A DNA stretch of 52,794 nt from Enhygromyxa salina (GTDB lineage: Bacteria; Myxococcota_A; Polyangia; Nannocystales; Nannocystaceae). Positions within the stretch are counted from its first letter, which is position 1. Each line of letters starts with the position of its first letter. A model generated the notes under the pieces. That model saw only the letters and a program-made list of their open reading frames with translations, was not told the origin of the DNA and did no database searches. Positions 10,008 to 19,421 of the stretch are shown in pieces. The DNA is taken from the NCBI RefSeq assembly GCF_000737335.2, contig NZ_JMCC02000065.1:1-52794 (forward strand). Reading direction: 5' to 3'. A program made the translations under genes and the position numbers.

Positions 10008-10832
10008 ATGAAACCCGCAGCAACCTCTCCCGCTTCATCTGCCTGCCCACTGGATCGACGACGGGCTCGACAAAGGGGCGCCACCATGGTCAGCGTGATG
10101 CTGCTGACCGTATCTTTGATGACAGTGGCCGTGCTGGTCGTGCGCACCTCGAACCGCGAGGTCAACCAAGCCAACGCCGTCGTCGCCCGCGAGCGCGCGC
10201 TGATGGCCGCGCAAGCCACCATCGAGCTCGGCGCCGCGCAGCTTCGCCAAGAGATCACCAATGCAGGCAGCGCCCAGGTGGTCATCAACCAATCCCTGAC
10301 TGGTTACAACAACCCGGGCGACCAGAGCATCTGCACTTCAGTCTTCGAAGACTGCATTCCGGGCGGCAACGGGGACAACCAGGTGCCCGGCACCGGTCAG
10401 AAAAATCGATGGGTCACTGGCAAGTCCGACTGCGCTGGCCGTCCCTGCATGCGACAAGGGGCAATTGCCTTCTTGCCGGACGCAGAGGGCGTCACCACCA
10501 ACTGGGTCCAGGTGCCGCTGCGTGACTTGCTCGAGGGCGCAGACTCCGAGGCCCGCGTGAGCCTGTGGATTCGCAACAATGCGGCCGACGCGGTCGACAC
10601 TGGCAATGGCACATGGACGAGCGACACCGACGGTCGCGTCATCCTCACGGGTGTCGCCACGGTTCGCAACACGACAATCGCCATCGAGCAAGAGATCGTG
10701 CTGGCGCCTGGCAATCAACAGCAGGCCTGGTCCATGAGCTCTCCCGACGTCGGCTACGGCGGTGGGCACAACAACGACAACGTCATGGCTGACGTCTGCG
10801 TCGAGAACTTTCTCGGCTACGAGGAGAACTGA
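10008..10832 (+). CDS. PilX-like type IV pilus minor pilin / assembly protein
   Basis: 274 residues. A short basic N-terminus carries RQRGATMV (residues 21-28) followed by one hydrophobic helix (SVMLLTVSLMTVAVLVVRT) and then NREVNQANAVVARERALMAAQATIELGAAQL. This is the layout of PilX_N proteins (QRG-A-hydrophobic-R-T...A..AAE.A). The canonical Glu+5 of pilins is not evident, as in many PilX proteins. The rest is a soluble Cys-containing periplasmic domain. The ATG at 10008 was preferred over earlier codons in the open frame because it leaves a normal-length leader. The downstream pilY1 starts 2 bp after the stop, so the two are co-translated; PilX and PilY1 proteins are known to act together in pilus priming and tip display. 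Confidence 0.72.
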   Translation: MKPAATSPASSACPLDRRRARQRGATMVSVMLLTVSLMTVAVLVVRTSNREVNQANAVVARERALMAAQATIELGAAQLRQEITNAGSAQVVINQSLTGYNNPGDQSICTSVFEDCIPGGNGDNQVPGTGQKNRWVTGKSDCAGRPCMRQGAIAFLPDAEGVTTNWVQVPLRDLLEGADSEARVSLWIRNNAADAVDTGNGTWTSDTDGRVILTGVATVRNTTIAIEQEIVLAPGNQQQAWSMSSPDVGYGGGHNNDNVMADVCVENFLGYEEN

Positions 10833-10833
10833 G

Positions 10834-13800
10834 ATGCGCAAGCAACACGACAAGCTGTCAACCCGCGGCCTATTGTTGCGGCTCGGCCTCAAGCTGGCCG
10901 GGGCCACGCTCTTGTTGTTCGGCATCGCCGGGCACGCCCAGCAAGCCAACGCGCGGCTCGATCCCTTCTACATCGTCCACGGCGCGAGCTACGGCTCAAT
11001 CTCGCCGCGAATTCTATTCGTGCTCGATAACTCGGGCTCAATGGCCATGGACGAGACCTACGCTCCGCTGGCGCCGTTCCCCAACACCAAGTGCTGGTGG
11101 AACTACTGCGAGGACTCCAGCAAGGGCGTGCTTCAGAGCCGGGTCCACGCCGCGCGCGAGGTCATCAGCGAGATCGCCATCACCAACTCCGGTCGGGCCG
11201 AATTCGCGCTCATGACCTTCGGCACCGCCAATCCCCCCGATGACCTCGGCGGCGAGCCAGTCCCCGATCCGTGCACCGCACAGGCTACCGTGGGCTCGCT
11301 GGTCGCGGGCCAAGACTATCGCTTCACCTGGGTAGAGAACGTCAATCAGCCCTACTCGACGCAGTGGAAGCCCGCGACCAATACATTTGGCGCCCAGGGA
11401 TTCTGGGTATTGTGCGGTGACAACCGCCCATTCCCCTATTTGCGTCACGACGATCTTGGCGGCTTCACAATGCCGAACAACAGCAATGACCCGCTGTTGG
11501 ATCAGCCCTTGTACAAGACCGCCTCGAGCCTGGCCGCGTTCGAGAGCCACGCCAACCGCGAGCGAAAGGTCCACTGGTTCCCGCGCTTTCTTGGCCGCCG
11601 GTTCAACGTCGATTGCTCCGATCCCTACTATGAAAACCTCGTCAACCGCTCGGCCGGCGACTACGGGAGCACCGACGCCGCCAAGCAAGCGGCGATCTGC
11701 GGGCGCGACTTCTACTATTGGCCCTACGTCGACGGCCACCCCGGCTACTCGTTCTACGACGGGCTCAGCGAAGACGACATGTCGCACCAAGAATGCGACG
11801 ACAACGGGATCTGCTCGACCAAGGTCAATCAAATCCACCGGACCGGCGTGACCCGCCGCAACCAGTGGGTCGGCGCCACGCTGTTCGCCCCGTTCTACTC
11901 CAAGGCCGTCAAGGATGACGTGACCATCCCAATGAGCGAGCAAGGCCCGCGAACCCAAGCGGACGCCGACTTGATGTTCAACGGTATCGTCGACAAGACC
12001 TACGCTGGTGGCGCTGACGCGGCCTCGGGTACCCCGATGGCCGTCGCCATGGGCGTGCCCGAGTACATGGTCACCTCGGACGGCAACGGCAACATCACCG
12101 GCGCCAAGCCGGCAATGACAAGGAGCAACCGTCCATTCTCGCAGCCAACGATCTCGTCGTATCTCGCGTTCATGCGCCTCGCCGAGACCGACCAGCTGTG
12201 CCGGCCAATGTCGATGATCATCGTGACCGACGGCCAGCCAGACCCATGGGCCTCGCAGGGCGGCACCAAGCTGTATGAGCGGCTGCGCAGCGTCCGGCGC
12301 CTGCTCGGGGTCAAGACCTACATGGTCGCGTACACGGAGGGCGTCTACGCCGACCCAACGACCCTCGCGCAGACCCACAACATGGCTTGCGCAGCGGCCG
12401 GAGCCAACGACACGACCACGCCCTGTGCTGGCGGCAACGACCACAATGACTGGGATACGTGCAATGACCCAACGGATCCCGCCAATGGCTGCGCGTGGCT
12501 ATCGTCAGATCACACGGAGCTCTCGGAGGCCCTGACCAAGATCATCACGCGCGAGATTCAGCTCGACGTCCCCAGCGGCACGCCGACCGTCGCCAACGAC
12601 TTTCAACTCTCGGATCCCAACAATCCAGAGTCTTCACAAGCCGCGGTTCAGACCGCAATTAGCTCGTGGACAGAGGCGCCCGGCTGGACCGGTCACGTCG
12701 CGCGGACCGGCTGCACCGACGAGGATCCCGACAACCCAGGGCAACTCACCGCGTACTGCCAAAACGTCGCCGACGTGCCGCTCGACACCGACGAGCTCGA
12801 GACCTTTGGTCCGTGCCCGCTGGGTCGGGTCTGGGACGCGGGTGAATGCTTGGCGCTCACCGACTGGAAAGCGCGACGAATCTACACCCACGACCTCAGC
12901 AATAACGTGATTCGCGTCGCGGACGACGCTGGCGCCCCAACCCCCGAGTTCGTGGCGGTCGTCGAGGCCCTCAACGGGCTCGGCAAGATCAGCCCGCCGC
13001 TGTCCGCCAACGGCGTCCAGCGGACCGCAGAGATCGTCGCAATGGCAGAGTGGCTGCAGGGCCGCAACATGCCCGATGACTGGAAGCTGCCCGGAACGCC
13101 CAATTCGGCGCCCATCCTGATCCGCCGGGTGCCCAAGCAGAACTCCGCGTTCCTACCCAGCGTCGGTATCCGCGATCCGCACTGCGCCGGGCGCCGCAAC
13201 GCGCAGGGCGACGAGGTCCCCGATTCGCTCAAGTCGTTCTCTTCCAACGCGTGGCAGCTCGCGTCGGGCGGGGGCTTCAGTGACCACTACGACTACGCAG
13301 AGGCCGTGCTGATCGGCGACGACTTTGGCATGCTTCACGGCTTTCACTACGACAGCGGCAATGAGCTGTTCGGGTTCGTGCCGGCCACGTTGCTGACCAA
13401 CTCGCGCACGCTCTCGGTCAACGGTCCCGAAAACTACGGTCAGGGCAAGAACGCCAAGGACCACCTGTTTGGGATCGCCTCTACCGTAAATACGGGTTGG
13501 GCGTTCGACGACGACGCTGGCGTCTGGCGTCACCTCGCTGTCTTCGGTCTCGGGCCTGGCGGCTCGGAGATCATGACGCTCGACGTCTCGCACATGGGCC
13601 GCGTCCAAGACGACGACCCAATCGAGGTCGTGTGGACAACGTCGACCGCCGCCAACGCGGCCGACTACGCGGCCACGCTTGGTCAGACCTGGTCCCGGCC
13701 GGCCCTGACCTACGCCGCGCCCAATCATGAGATGTCGCTCGAGCCAACTGCCTACCTGGTATTCGGCAGCGGCTACCGCGACGGTGTGGGCGCGGCCGAG

Positions 13801-15021
13801 CGCGGCCGCACGGTGTGGGTGGTCGACGCCATGACCGGTGAGACCGTGACCCAGCGGGCCTTCGTCGCGCCGCCGGGCGCGAGCAGCTACGACCTGACCG
13901 ACGATCTCACGCAAGCGTCCGACATCGCCGTCGGCTCGCACTGCCTCTCGCGCTATTGGGGCGAGATGCAAGAGGCCTATTGGGTCGACAATGGCGGTCG
14001 CCTGTTCCGCTGGGACTTGGCCACCGAGACCAGCGACGTCACCGCTTTCCCGCACACCGCCGACAGCGGTGGCGTGTGGCCACAAGACGGCAACGGCTTC
14101 GCGCTCGCAACCGAGGCCTTCCGGTTCCCCGCTTGCCAGGGTACGGGTGTGTTCTCATGCTCGATCGCCGCCAACAACAAAGGCGACGTGTTCAGCTTCT
14201 CGCCTGCGGTCGTCGCCAACAACCGAATCGACGAAATCAGCGACCCCGGCACAATCTTGCCATTGTCCGATCGTGATCAATTCCTGATCGCGCTCGCGAG
14301 CGGCAACCCCAACGACAACGCCATCGACAGCGGCGACGAGGACAACGACTTCCACAGCAGCATCTACCTGCTCGCGGATGACCACGTCGCCAACCAGAGC
14401 GCGGGCTTTGACATCCCCGCCAACGCGCCAACCACGGCGCCGGGCGCCCACGCTCACTTCATGCGATTGCCGCTCAACCAGATCGAGCGTACCCGCACGA
14501 TCTACTATCCCGATGGGACCGACAGCACCGAGGTGCGTAACTTCGGCAAGGCCGCGCGACCCATCCGCGCGCCCATGATCCGCGTGACCGGTCTCGCCGA
14601 CGGCACCCTGCAGACCGACGCCGAGGTCTACTACGTGTCGTACACAATCTACGAGCCGGGCAATCAATCGTGTGATAGCCGCTGGTTCGACAACAACACT
14701 GGCGAGTGGCTCACCGATCCCGGCTCCACGTACGAGATCACGTTCCGCTTGATCATCTCGGGCAGCGATCCTTTCGACTTCACGAATGGCTACTCGCTCC
14801 CCAGTGACTTCGGCGACGGGTTTGGCACCGGCGGCGGTTTGAGTGGGCCTGTCGTCCGGCAGCAAGAGTGCGAGGGCGACAACTGCGGTGCGGTGCTCAA
14901 GGCGCCCAAGACCTCGCCCTGCGACCCCAACGAGGACGCACCGCCGGTTGGTGGCGCGATCTCGGTGCCGGTCGGCTACTCGGAGCTCGCGGGCTTCTCG
15001 CCGCTCGAGGTCGAGTTCTAG
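10834..15021 (+). CDS. pilY1: PilY1-like pilus-tip adhesin with VWA-type metal site
   Basis: 1395 residues, within the usual 1000-1500 range. A signal segment (LLLFGIAGHAQQANA) is followed by RILFVLDNSGSM, a MIDAS-like DxSxS metal motif (residues 65-69) of a von Willebrand A domain. From about residue 770 the sequence has the PilY1 beta-propeller features: GDDFGMLHGFHYDSGNELFGFVP, HLAVFGLGPGGSEIMTLDVS, YLVFGSGYRDG and YWVDNGGRLFRWDLATE. An Asp-rich loop (NDNAIDSGDEDNDF) could be the calcium-binding loop known from Pseudomonas PilY1. ATG at 10834 has GAGGAG 7 nt upstream, and the 24 codons before it in the open frame overlap the pilin gene. In known systems PilY1 sits at the pilus tip, promotes extension and senses surfaces. 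The lack of PilV/PilW/FimU neighbours is unusual. Confidence 0.88.
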   Translation: MRKQHDKLSTRGLLLRLGLKLAGATLLLFGIAGHAQQANARLDPFYIVHGASYGSISPRILFVLDNSGSMAMDETYAPLAPFPNTKCWWNYCEDSSKGVLQSRVHAAREVISEIAITNSGRAEFALMTFGTANPPDDLGGEPVPDPCTAQATVGSLVAGQDYRFTWVENVNQPYSTQWKPATNTFGAQGFWVLCGDNRPFPYLRHDDLGGFTMPNNSNDPLLDQPLYKTASSLAAFESHANRERKVHWFPRFLGRRFNVDCSDPYYENLVNRSAGDYGSTDAAKQAAICGRDFYYWPYVDGHPGYSFYDGLSEDDMSHQECDDNGICSTKVNQIHRTGVTRRNQWVGATLFAPFYSKAVKDDVTIPMSEQGPRTQADADLMFNGIVDKTYAGGADAASGTPMAVAMGVPEYMVTSDGNGNITGAKPAMTRSNRPFSQPTISSYLAFMRLAETDQLCRPMSMIIVTDGQPDPWASQGGTKLYERLRSVRRLLGVKTYMVAYTEGVYADPTTLAQTHNMACAAAGANDTTTPCAGGNDHNDWDTCNDPTDPANGCAWLSSDHTELSEALTKIITREIQLDVPSGTPTVANDFQLSDPNNPESSQAAVQTAISSWTEAPGWTGHVARTGCTDEDPDNPGQLTAYCQNVADVPLDTDELETFGPCPLGRVWDAGECLALTDWKARRIYTHDLSNNVIRVADDAGAPTPEFVAVVEALNGLGKISPPLSANGVQRTAEIVAMAEWLQGRNMPDDWKLPGTPNSAPILIRRVPKQNSAFLPSVGIRDPHCAGRRNAQGDEVPDSLKSFSSNAWQLASGGGFSDHYDYAEAVLIGDDFGMLHGFHYDSGNELFGFVPATLLTNSRTLSVNGPENYGQGKNAKDHLFGIASTVNTGWAFDDDAGVWRHLAVFGLGPGGSEIMTLDVSHMGRVQDDDPIEVVWTTSTAANAADYAATLGQTWSRPALTYAAPNHEMSLEPTAYLVFGSGYRDGVGAAERGRTVWVVDAMTGETVTQRAFVAPPGASSYDLTDDLTQASDIAVGSHCLSRYWGEMQEAYWVDNGGRLFRWDLATETSDVTAFPHTADSGGVWPQDGNGFALATEAFRFPACQGTGVFSCSIAANNKGDVFSFSPAVVANNRIDEISDPGTILPLSDRDQFLIALASGNPNDNAIDSGDEDNDFHSSIYLLADDHVANQSAGFDIPANAPTTAPGAHAHFMRLPLNQIERTRTIYYPDGTDSTEVRNFGKAARPIRAPMIRVTGLADGTLQTDAEVYYVSYTIYEPGNQSCDSRWFDNNTGEWLTDPGSTYEITFRLIISGSDPFDFTNGYSLPSDFGDGFGTGGGLSGPVVRQQECEGDNCGAVLKAPKTSPCDPNEDAPPVGGAISVPVGYSELAGFSPLEVEF

Positions 15022-15075
15022 GAGCGAGCTTCCCACGGGGTATCGCAGCACGGTGGGGCACGCTAGGCTCCCACC

Positions 15076-15870
15076 GTGCGCGCGTACCTCGATCTGGTCC
15101 AGCGGATCCTCGACCACGGCGTCGAGAAGACTGATCGCACGGGGGTCGGGACCAAGAGCATCTTTGGCCACCAGCTGCGCTTCGATCTCGCCCAGGGCTT
15201 TCCGCTCGTCACGACCAAGAAGGTCCACCTGCGCTCGATCATCCACGAGCTGCTGTGGTTCCTGCGCGGCGACACCAACGTCGCCTACCTGCACGAGCAC
15301 AAGGTCTCGATCTGGGACGAGTGGGCCGACGAGCGTGGCGAGCTTGGCCCGATCTACGGCAAGCAGTGGCGCAGCTGGCCGGGGCCAGATGGTCAGACCA
15401 TTGATCAGATCAGCGCGCTCATCGAGCAACTGCACCGCAACCCCGACTCGCGGCGCCTGGTCGTGAGCGCCTGGAACGTCGCCGACCTGCCCCAGATGGC
15501 GCTGTCTCCCTGCCATTGCCTGTTCCAGTTCTACGTGGCCCAGGGCAAGCTCAGCTGTCAGCTGTATCAACGCAGCGCGGATGTGTTCTTGGGGGTCCCA
15601 TTCAACATCGCATCCTATGCGCTGTTGACCATGATGATCGCCGATGTCACCGGTCTAGGGTACGGCGACTTCGTGCACAGCTTCGGCGACGCCCACCTCT
15701 ACCTCAACCACCTCGAGCAAGCCCGCGAGCAGCTATCGCGCGAGCCCCGGCCGCTGCCCACCATGACCCTGGCGCGCGTGCCGGCCACGCTGTTCGAGTA
15801 TCGCTACGAAGACTTCGAGCTGCGCGGCTACGATCCGCACCCGCGGATCGTAGCGCCAATTGCGATCTAG
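15076..15870 (+). CDS. thyA: Thymidylate synthase
   Basis: 264 residues, the exact length of E. coli ThyA. It makes dTMP from dUMP with methylene-tetrahydrofolate, yielding dihydrofolate. Visible motifs: DRTGVGTKSIFGHQLRFDL, LRSIIHELLWFLRGDTN, the catalytic Cys in LSPCHCLFQFYV, RSADVFLGVPFNIASYALL, FGDAHLYLNH and the C-terminal IVAPIAI needed for closure of the active site. The start is GTG, placed by homology. It lies 54 bp after pilY1 and probably has its own promoter. Its partner dihydrofolate reductase is encoded about 11 kb away at 26200, not adjacent as in many bacteria. Confidence 0.96.
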   Translation: MRAYLDLVQRILDHGVEKTDRTGVGTKSIFGHQLRFDLAQGFPLVTTKKVHLRSIIHELLWFLRGDTNVAYLHEHKVSIWDEWADERGELGPIYGKQWRSWPGPDGQTIDQISALIEQLHRNPDSRRLVVSAWNVADLPQMALSPCHCLFQFYVAQGKLSCQLYQRSADVFLGVPFNIASYALLTMMIADVTGLGYGDFVHSFGDAHLYLNHLEQAREQLSREPRPLPTMTLARVPATLFEYRYEDFELRGYDPHPRIVAPIAI

Positions 15871-16030
15871 CAGGGTATAGAAGTTCGTCCCACGACGCCA
15901 GATACGCCTCTGCCCACCGAATGCCTGCGTCGCAAAACCTCGAAGTATGCCGGATACAGCTTCGGCCTCCCTCCTAGGCAGGAACGGCCCCAGACGCACC
16001 TGACGACGCGACTCCAAACTGATCGGCGCT

Positions 16031-16735
16031 CTAGACCGCCTTCGCGACCGCGGGGACGATCGCATCGGCGACGATGCGGGCGCCGTGGAGGCTGTAGTGA
16101 ACGCCGTCTTCGGTGCGCACGCGAACCTGCTTACCGTCGATCTTCGCGAACTCGGAGTAGCCCTGCACACCCGGCATCAGCCCGCGCGTGGACAGGTAGT
16201 GCCCGTTCGCGCGTGCGGTCATGACCGCCTCGTAGATGCCGTTCATCCGCTTCATGCGGCCGTCGAGCTTGTTGGACTTCATCTCGGGCATGCCCATCCA
16301 GAAGATCCGCTCGCCGTTTGGCGCGACGGCGTCGGCGAAGGCCTCGACACGGGCGCGGTACTCGGGCTTCCAGCCCTCGTCTTCCCAGCGGATCCACTTT
16401 GGCTTGGCGTCCTCACCCATGAACAGCGCCTGGCCATCGTTGCCACCAAACATCACCACGATCGCGTCGGGTGCGAAGCGCTGGCAGTAGCCCTTGGCGG
16501 CGGCGGGCCAGTCGTAAAAGTCCGGGCGCGCGAGCCCGGACGAGCTCTTGGCGTGACGCTGGGTGGTGAACCCAGCGTCGGCCAGCGCGGTCTCGATGTT
16601 CTTCCCGAGCGCGCCGTGGATCGTGCTTCCGCCGAGCACCATGATCTTCGCAGATCCGGCCTGCCCGCGACGGGGCAAGAGCACGGCCGCGAGCGCGGCG
16701 CTCAGACCGATGGAGAAGCTTCGCCGACTGTGCAT
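16031..16735 (-). CDS. Exported SGNH-family hydrolase (DUF459 type)
   Basis: 234 residues. The N-terminus HSRRSFSIGLSAALAAVLL is a twin-arginine-type export signal. Block I is VLGGSTIHGALG (Ser nucleophile in GGS rather than GDS), block III is VVMFGGNDGQ and block V is TEDGVHYSLHGA with the Asp/His pair. The SSSGLARPDFYDWP segment is characteristic of DUF459 proteins, which are linked to O-acetylation or deacetylation of surface polymers. I use ATG 16735 rather than the TTG at 16771, as it puts the Arg pair at the N-terminus. The gene may be co-transcribed with the adaptor-like gene upstream (96-bp gap). A short inverted repeat (cagtt-aaa-aactg) sits just before the start. Confidence 0.78.
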   Translation of the reverse strand: MHSRRSFSIGLSAALAAVLLPRRGQAGSAKIMVLGGSTIHGALGKNIETALADAGFTTQRHAKSSSGLARPDFYDWPAAAKGYCQRFAPDAIVVMFGGNDGQALFMGEDAKPKWIRWEDEGWKPEYRARVEAFADAVAPNGERIFWMGMPEMKSNKLDGRMKRMNGIYEAVMTARANGHYLSTRGLMPGVQGYSEFAKIDGKQVRVRTEDGVHYSLHGARIVADAIVPAVAKAV

Positions 16736-16831
16736 GGGCCCAGTTAAAAACTGAAACTCCACGGATCGCAAACAACTGGGCGGCGCGGTGTGGGGGCGCG
16801 CCCTATATGTGAGCTCGCGCGCATGTAGAGA

Positions 16832-17371
16832 TCAGGCCGGGTAGGACCAGGAAACTGTGTCCAATTCCACGAGCGAGAGCTTGCAGCTGCCCGAGGGGAT
16901 CCGCTCCCAGCGGGCAATACCGAACTGATTGGTCCGGCCGCGGCGGACGGAGCCGTCTGGTAGCTCGAGCTCATAGGCGACCCCGCTGACGGGCTGCTCG
17001 TCCTCATCCTCGACGAGGATCTCGATCCAATCGTTGTTCTCTACGATGTCTTCGGGGGCGGCCGGCTCGTAGACGGGGGCCTCGGGCTCGGGCTGGGGAC
17101 GGGCACCCACCCGGATCTCGGCTCGGCTGACCACCACGAGCTCACCGGCTTCGATCTGGCGGCGCAGCGCGGCCTCGAGGGGGGCGTCGCGCAGGCCGGC
17201 GCCGCGAAGGTTGGACTGCGCCAACAGGGCTCGCAGCTGGTGCGCAGGGACCTCGGCCACGACCGCACGCAGCAATTGATTGAGCGCCCGCGCAGGCACG
17301 GCGACGTGCTGGTCGTCGAGCGATGACCGACGCCTGAGCTCATACCCGCGCAGCCTGACCCGCATCGGCAT
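16832..17371 (-). CDS. Small protein with C-terminal transthyretin-like domain of T6SS/CIS adaptor type
   Basis: 179 residues. Residues 1-95 are helical with Leu/Ala-rich segments (ALNQLLRAVVAEVPAHQLRALL) and no known motif. A Pro/Glu linker leads to WIEILVEDEDEQPVSGVAYELELPDG, then RGRTNQFGIARWERIPSGSCKLSLVELD. This pattern (WIEI..VDE.G.PV.G..Y...LPDGS...G..D..G.A....I..G.C..S...LD) is common at the ends of VgrG spikes and their peptidoglycan-binding partners in myxobacteria and other proteobacteria. No signal peptide, consistent with loading from the cytoplasm. It is divergent from the LysM/PG-binding operon across 204 bp and probably works with it. The domain call is from pattern memory; the exact function is unknown. 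Confidence 0.6.
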   Translation of the reverse strand: MPMRVRLRGYELRRRSSLDDQHVAVPARALNQLLRAVVAEVPAHQLRALLAQSNLRGAGLRDAPLEAALRRQIEAGELVVVSRAEIRVGARPQPEPEAPVYEPAAPEDIVENNDWIEILVEDEDEQPVSGVAYELELPDGSVRRGRTNQFGIARWERIPSGSCKLSLVELDTVSWSYPA

Positions 17372-17534
17372 AATCTATCACGACTCGAATGTCCGCCGCG
17401 CGAACGGTTGTAGGCGGCGGCACAGGCCCGTGGGTGGGGGCGCGGCCAGGCGACCCGGCAGCCGGGCGACCCGGCGACCAGGCGCGATCGCATTGACCGA
17501 CTCGAACGGTGGTGCGAGCATCGCTACGCCAAGT

Positions 17535-17564
17535 TTCGTTCGCTACTACTTCGTTCGCTACTAA
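17535..17564 (+). repeat. 15-bp direct repeat in the divergent promoter/leader region
   Basis: Two adjacent copies of ttcgttcgctactac/a (14 of 15 identical) end at the Shine-Dalgarno of the gene at 17576. This could be a duplicated regulator site or a slippage product affecting leader length. Confidence 0.7.
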
Positions 17565-17575
17565 GAGGCACCAAG

Positions 17576-18322
17576 TTGGGTACGGGAAGTCAGCACACGG
17601 CCAAGCAAGGCGACTCGATCGAGAGCATCGCGTATGCGGCAGGCCACATCTGGGAGACCGTTTGGGACGCGCCGGAGAACGCAGCGCTGCGCGAGCTTCG
17701 CAAGACTCCACACGTGTTGTTGCCGGGCGACGTGGTGTTCGTTCCGCCGATCGAGGTCCGAACGGAGTCCATTGCCACGGGTCAGCGCCACAAGCTGCGG
17801 CGCAACAGCGTGCCGTCAAAGCTGACGGTCCGGTTCTTGGTCGATGGCGAGCCGCGGGCCGACGCCGCCTACACCTTCGTGTGCGGCGGCGTCGAGCGCC
17901 ACGGCACCACCGACGGCGACGGCTGGCTCGACGAGTCCACGCATCCGCTCGCGGCCTGGGCAGAGGTCCGGTTCTCGATCGAAGCGCCCGACAACCCCGA
18001 CCTCGAACCCGAGCCGGCCGACGATGACGCGGAGCCGGCCGACGAAGACCCCGAGGCACCCGAGGACGACGAGGACGACGAGGACGCTCCGCTCGAGCAG
18101 GTCTATCGCTTCGACCTTCGCAAGATGGATCCAAGCTCGGAGCTGACCGGCGCCCAAGCGCGCCTGCACCTGCTGGGCTACGGCGTCAACGGCATCGACG
18201 GTGTGCTCGACGGCCCGACCCGCGAGGCGCTCAGGGCGTTCCAGGAAGACAACGAGCTCGAGGTCACCGGCGAGCTCGACGACGCAACTCAGGCCAAGCT
18301 GGGCGAGTTCACCAATGGCTAG
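17576..18322 (+). CDS. LysM-like and peptidoglycan-binding protein, injection-system spike adaptor type
   Basis: 248 residues. The N-terminus HTAKQGDSIESIAYAAGHIWETVW...VLLPGDVVFVPP is a LysM-like module. The middle part (SKLTVRFLVDGEPRADAAYTFVCGG...GTTDGDGWLDE) is a transthyretin-like domain, followed by an acidic linker (EPADDDAEPADEDPEAPEDD). The C-terminus ELTGAQARLHLLGYGVNGIDGVLDG...LRAFQEDNELEVTGELD is a PG_binding_1 domain. This three-part layout without a signal peptide is typical of proteins next to vgrG or T6SS-cargo genes. Start is TTG, supported by AAGAGG 7 nt upstream and the LysM motif right behind it. It overlaps the next gene by 8 bp (ATGGCTAG), indicating translational coupling. 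The role as a cargo or spike adaptor is inferred. Confidence 0.75.
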   Translation: MGTGSQHTAKQGDSIESIAYAAGHIWETVWDAPENAALRELRKTPHVLLPGDVVFVPPIEVRTESIATGQRHKLRRNSVPSKLTVRFLVDGEPRADAAYTFVCGGVERHGTTDGDGWLDESTHPLAAWAEVRFSIEAPDNPDLEPEPADDDAEPADEDPEAPEDDEDDEDAPLEQVYRFDLRKMDPSSELTGAQARLHLLGYGVNGIDGVLDGPTREALRAFQEDNELEVTGELDDATQAKLGEFTNG

Positions 18323-19421
18323 CCCGCCCGCACCCACGCCAGAGCAGCTCGGCTGGCTGTCCGTGGAGCCACCGCGCGACGATCAGGATCTGCCGGTGGC
18401 CTGGACGCTCGCCGACGTGCGGATCAACGAGGTCAAGTGGGCCCAGCCGATCCTCCACGATCACCTGACGCTCGAGCGGGTCCAGTTCACGGCCGCGCAG
18501 TGGGATCGCCCGGTGTTCCGCGATTGTCTGCTGCGGGAGGTCTCGTTCGCGCGCACGACCTTCAGCCACGCGCGCTTCGAGGGTGTGGTGTTCCAAGACT
18601 GCAGCTTCGAGGGCTCGACCTTCGAGGCCTGCGTGCTCGACAACTGTCGGTTCGAGTCCTGCAACCTGCGCTTCACCACGATGCTGCGTACGCAGACGCT
18701 GCGCTGCGTGTTCACGAGCCTCGACGTCACGGTCCTCGACCTGCGCGAGTGCGATCTGTCGGACTCCAAATTCGTCACGTCCAAGCTCCACGGCCCCCGC
18801 GTGACCCGGACAACGGCATCGACCCTCGAGCTCGAGGGTGGTGAGCTGCGCGGGGCCGACCTCACCGCCTGCGAGCTGAACACGCTGCGGATCACCAACG
18901 TGGCGGTCGAGGGTCTGCGCGTGATCGACTGCGCGCTCGAAGCTGGCGAGCTGTACGGCGGCCGGATCGCAGAGTTCTCGATGTCGGGGACCACGGCCAA
19001 GCGCCTGATCGTCAGCGGCTGCTCCGAGCTCCCGGGTCTGCGCCTGCTCGACTGCCGGATCGACGAGCTGCGACTCGAGGCCTGCCTGAACATTCCCTCG
19101 CCGTTGATCGCCGACAGCGTGCTCGGGGGCCTGATCACCGACAACGTCGTGCTCTATGACGCGGCGTTCGAGCGGGTCGAGGCTGGCGATCACAGCCTGC
19201 TCAACGACACCACGCTGACGGGCGCGCTGTTCAACGCGGGTCGCTGGGCGCGGCTGCAGCTCACGGGCGCCAGCTTGAAAGACTACGTGGCCGTCAACAA
19301 CACCCACTTTCAGCTGCTGGCGTTCGAGCAAGTGCAGATCGACGACGCCGCGCAGCTGCGCCTCGCTGGCGACACCTACGGTGATGGCTCGATGACCTGG
19401 GGAGACCTTCGTGGCGCGTAG
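18315..19421 (+). CDS. Pentapeptide-repeat protein
   Basis: 368 residues. A short N-terminal segment (PTPEQLGWLSVEPPRDD) leads into a right-handed quadrilateral beta-helix made of A(D/N)LxX repeats. Examples are LERVQFTAAQWDRPVFRDCLLREVSF, FEGVVFQDCSFEGSTFEACVLDNCRFESCNL and DLRECDLSDSKFVTSKL. Cysteine is frequent in the repeat. There is no signal peptide or transmembrane segment. Such proteins occur beside DUF2169/VgrG genes as structural partners of secreted cargo. ATG 18315 overlaps the upstream stop, and the next gene's GTG at 19411 overlaps this one's stop, so all three proteins are probably made in a fixed ratio. The repeat identification is firm; the link to secretion is inferred. Confidence 0.82.
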   Translation: MASPPAPTPEQLGWLSVEPPRDDQDLPVAWTLADVRINEVKWAQPILHDHLTLERVQFTAAQWDRPVFRDCLLREVSFARTTFSHARFEGVVFQDCSFEGSTFEACVLDNCRFESCNLRFTTMLRTQTLRCVFTSLDVTVLDLRECDLSDSKFVTSKLHGPRVTRTTASTLELEGGELRGADLTACELNTLRITNVAVEGLRVIDCALEAGELYGGRIAEFSMSGTTAKRLIVSGCSELPGLRLLDCRIDELRLEACLNIPSPLIADSVLGGLITDNVVLYDAAFERVEAGDHSLLNDTTLTGALFNAGRWARLQLTGASLKDYVAVNNTHFQLLAFEQVQIDDAAQLRLAGDTYGDGSMTWGDLRGA

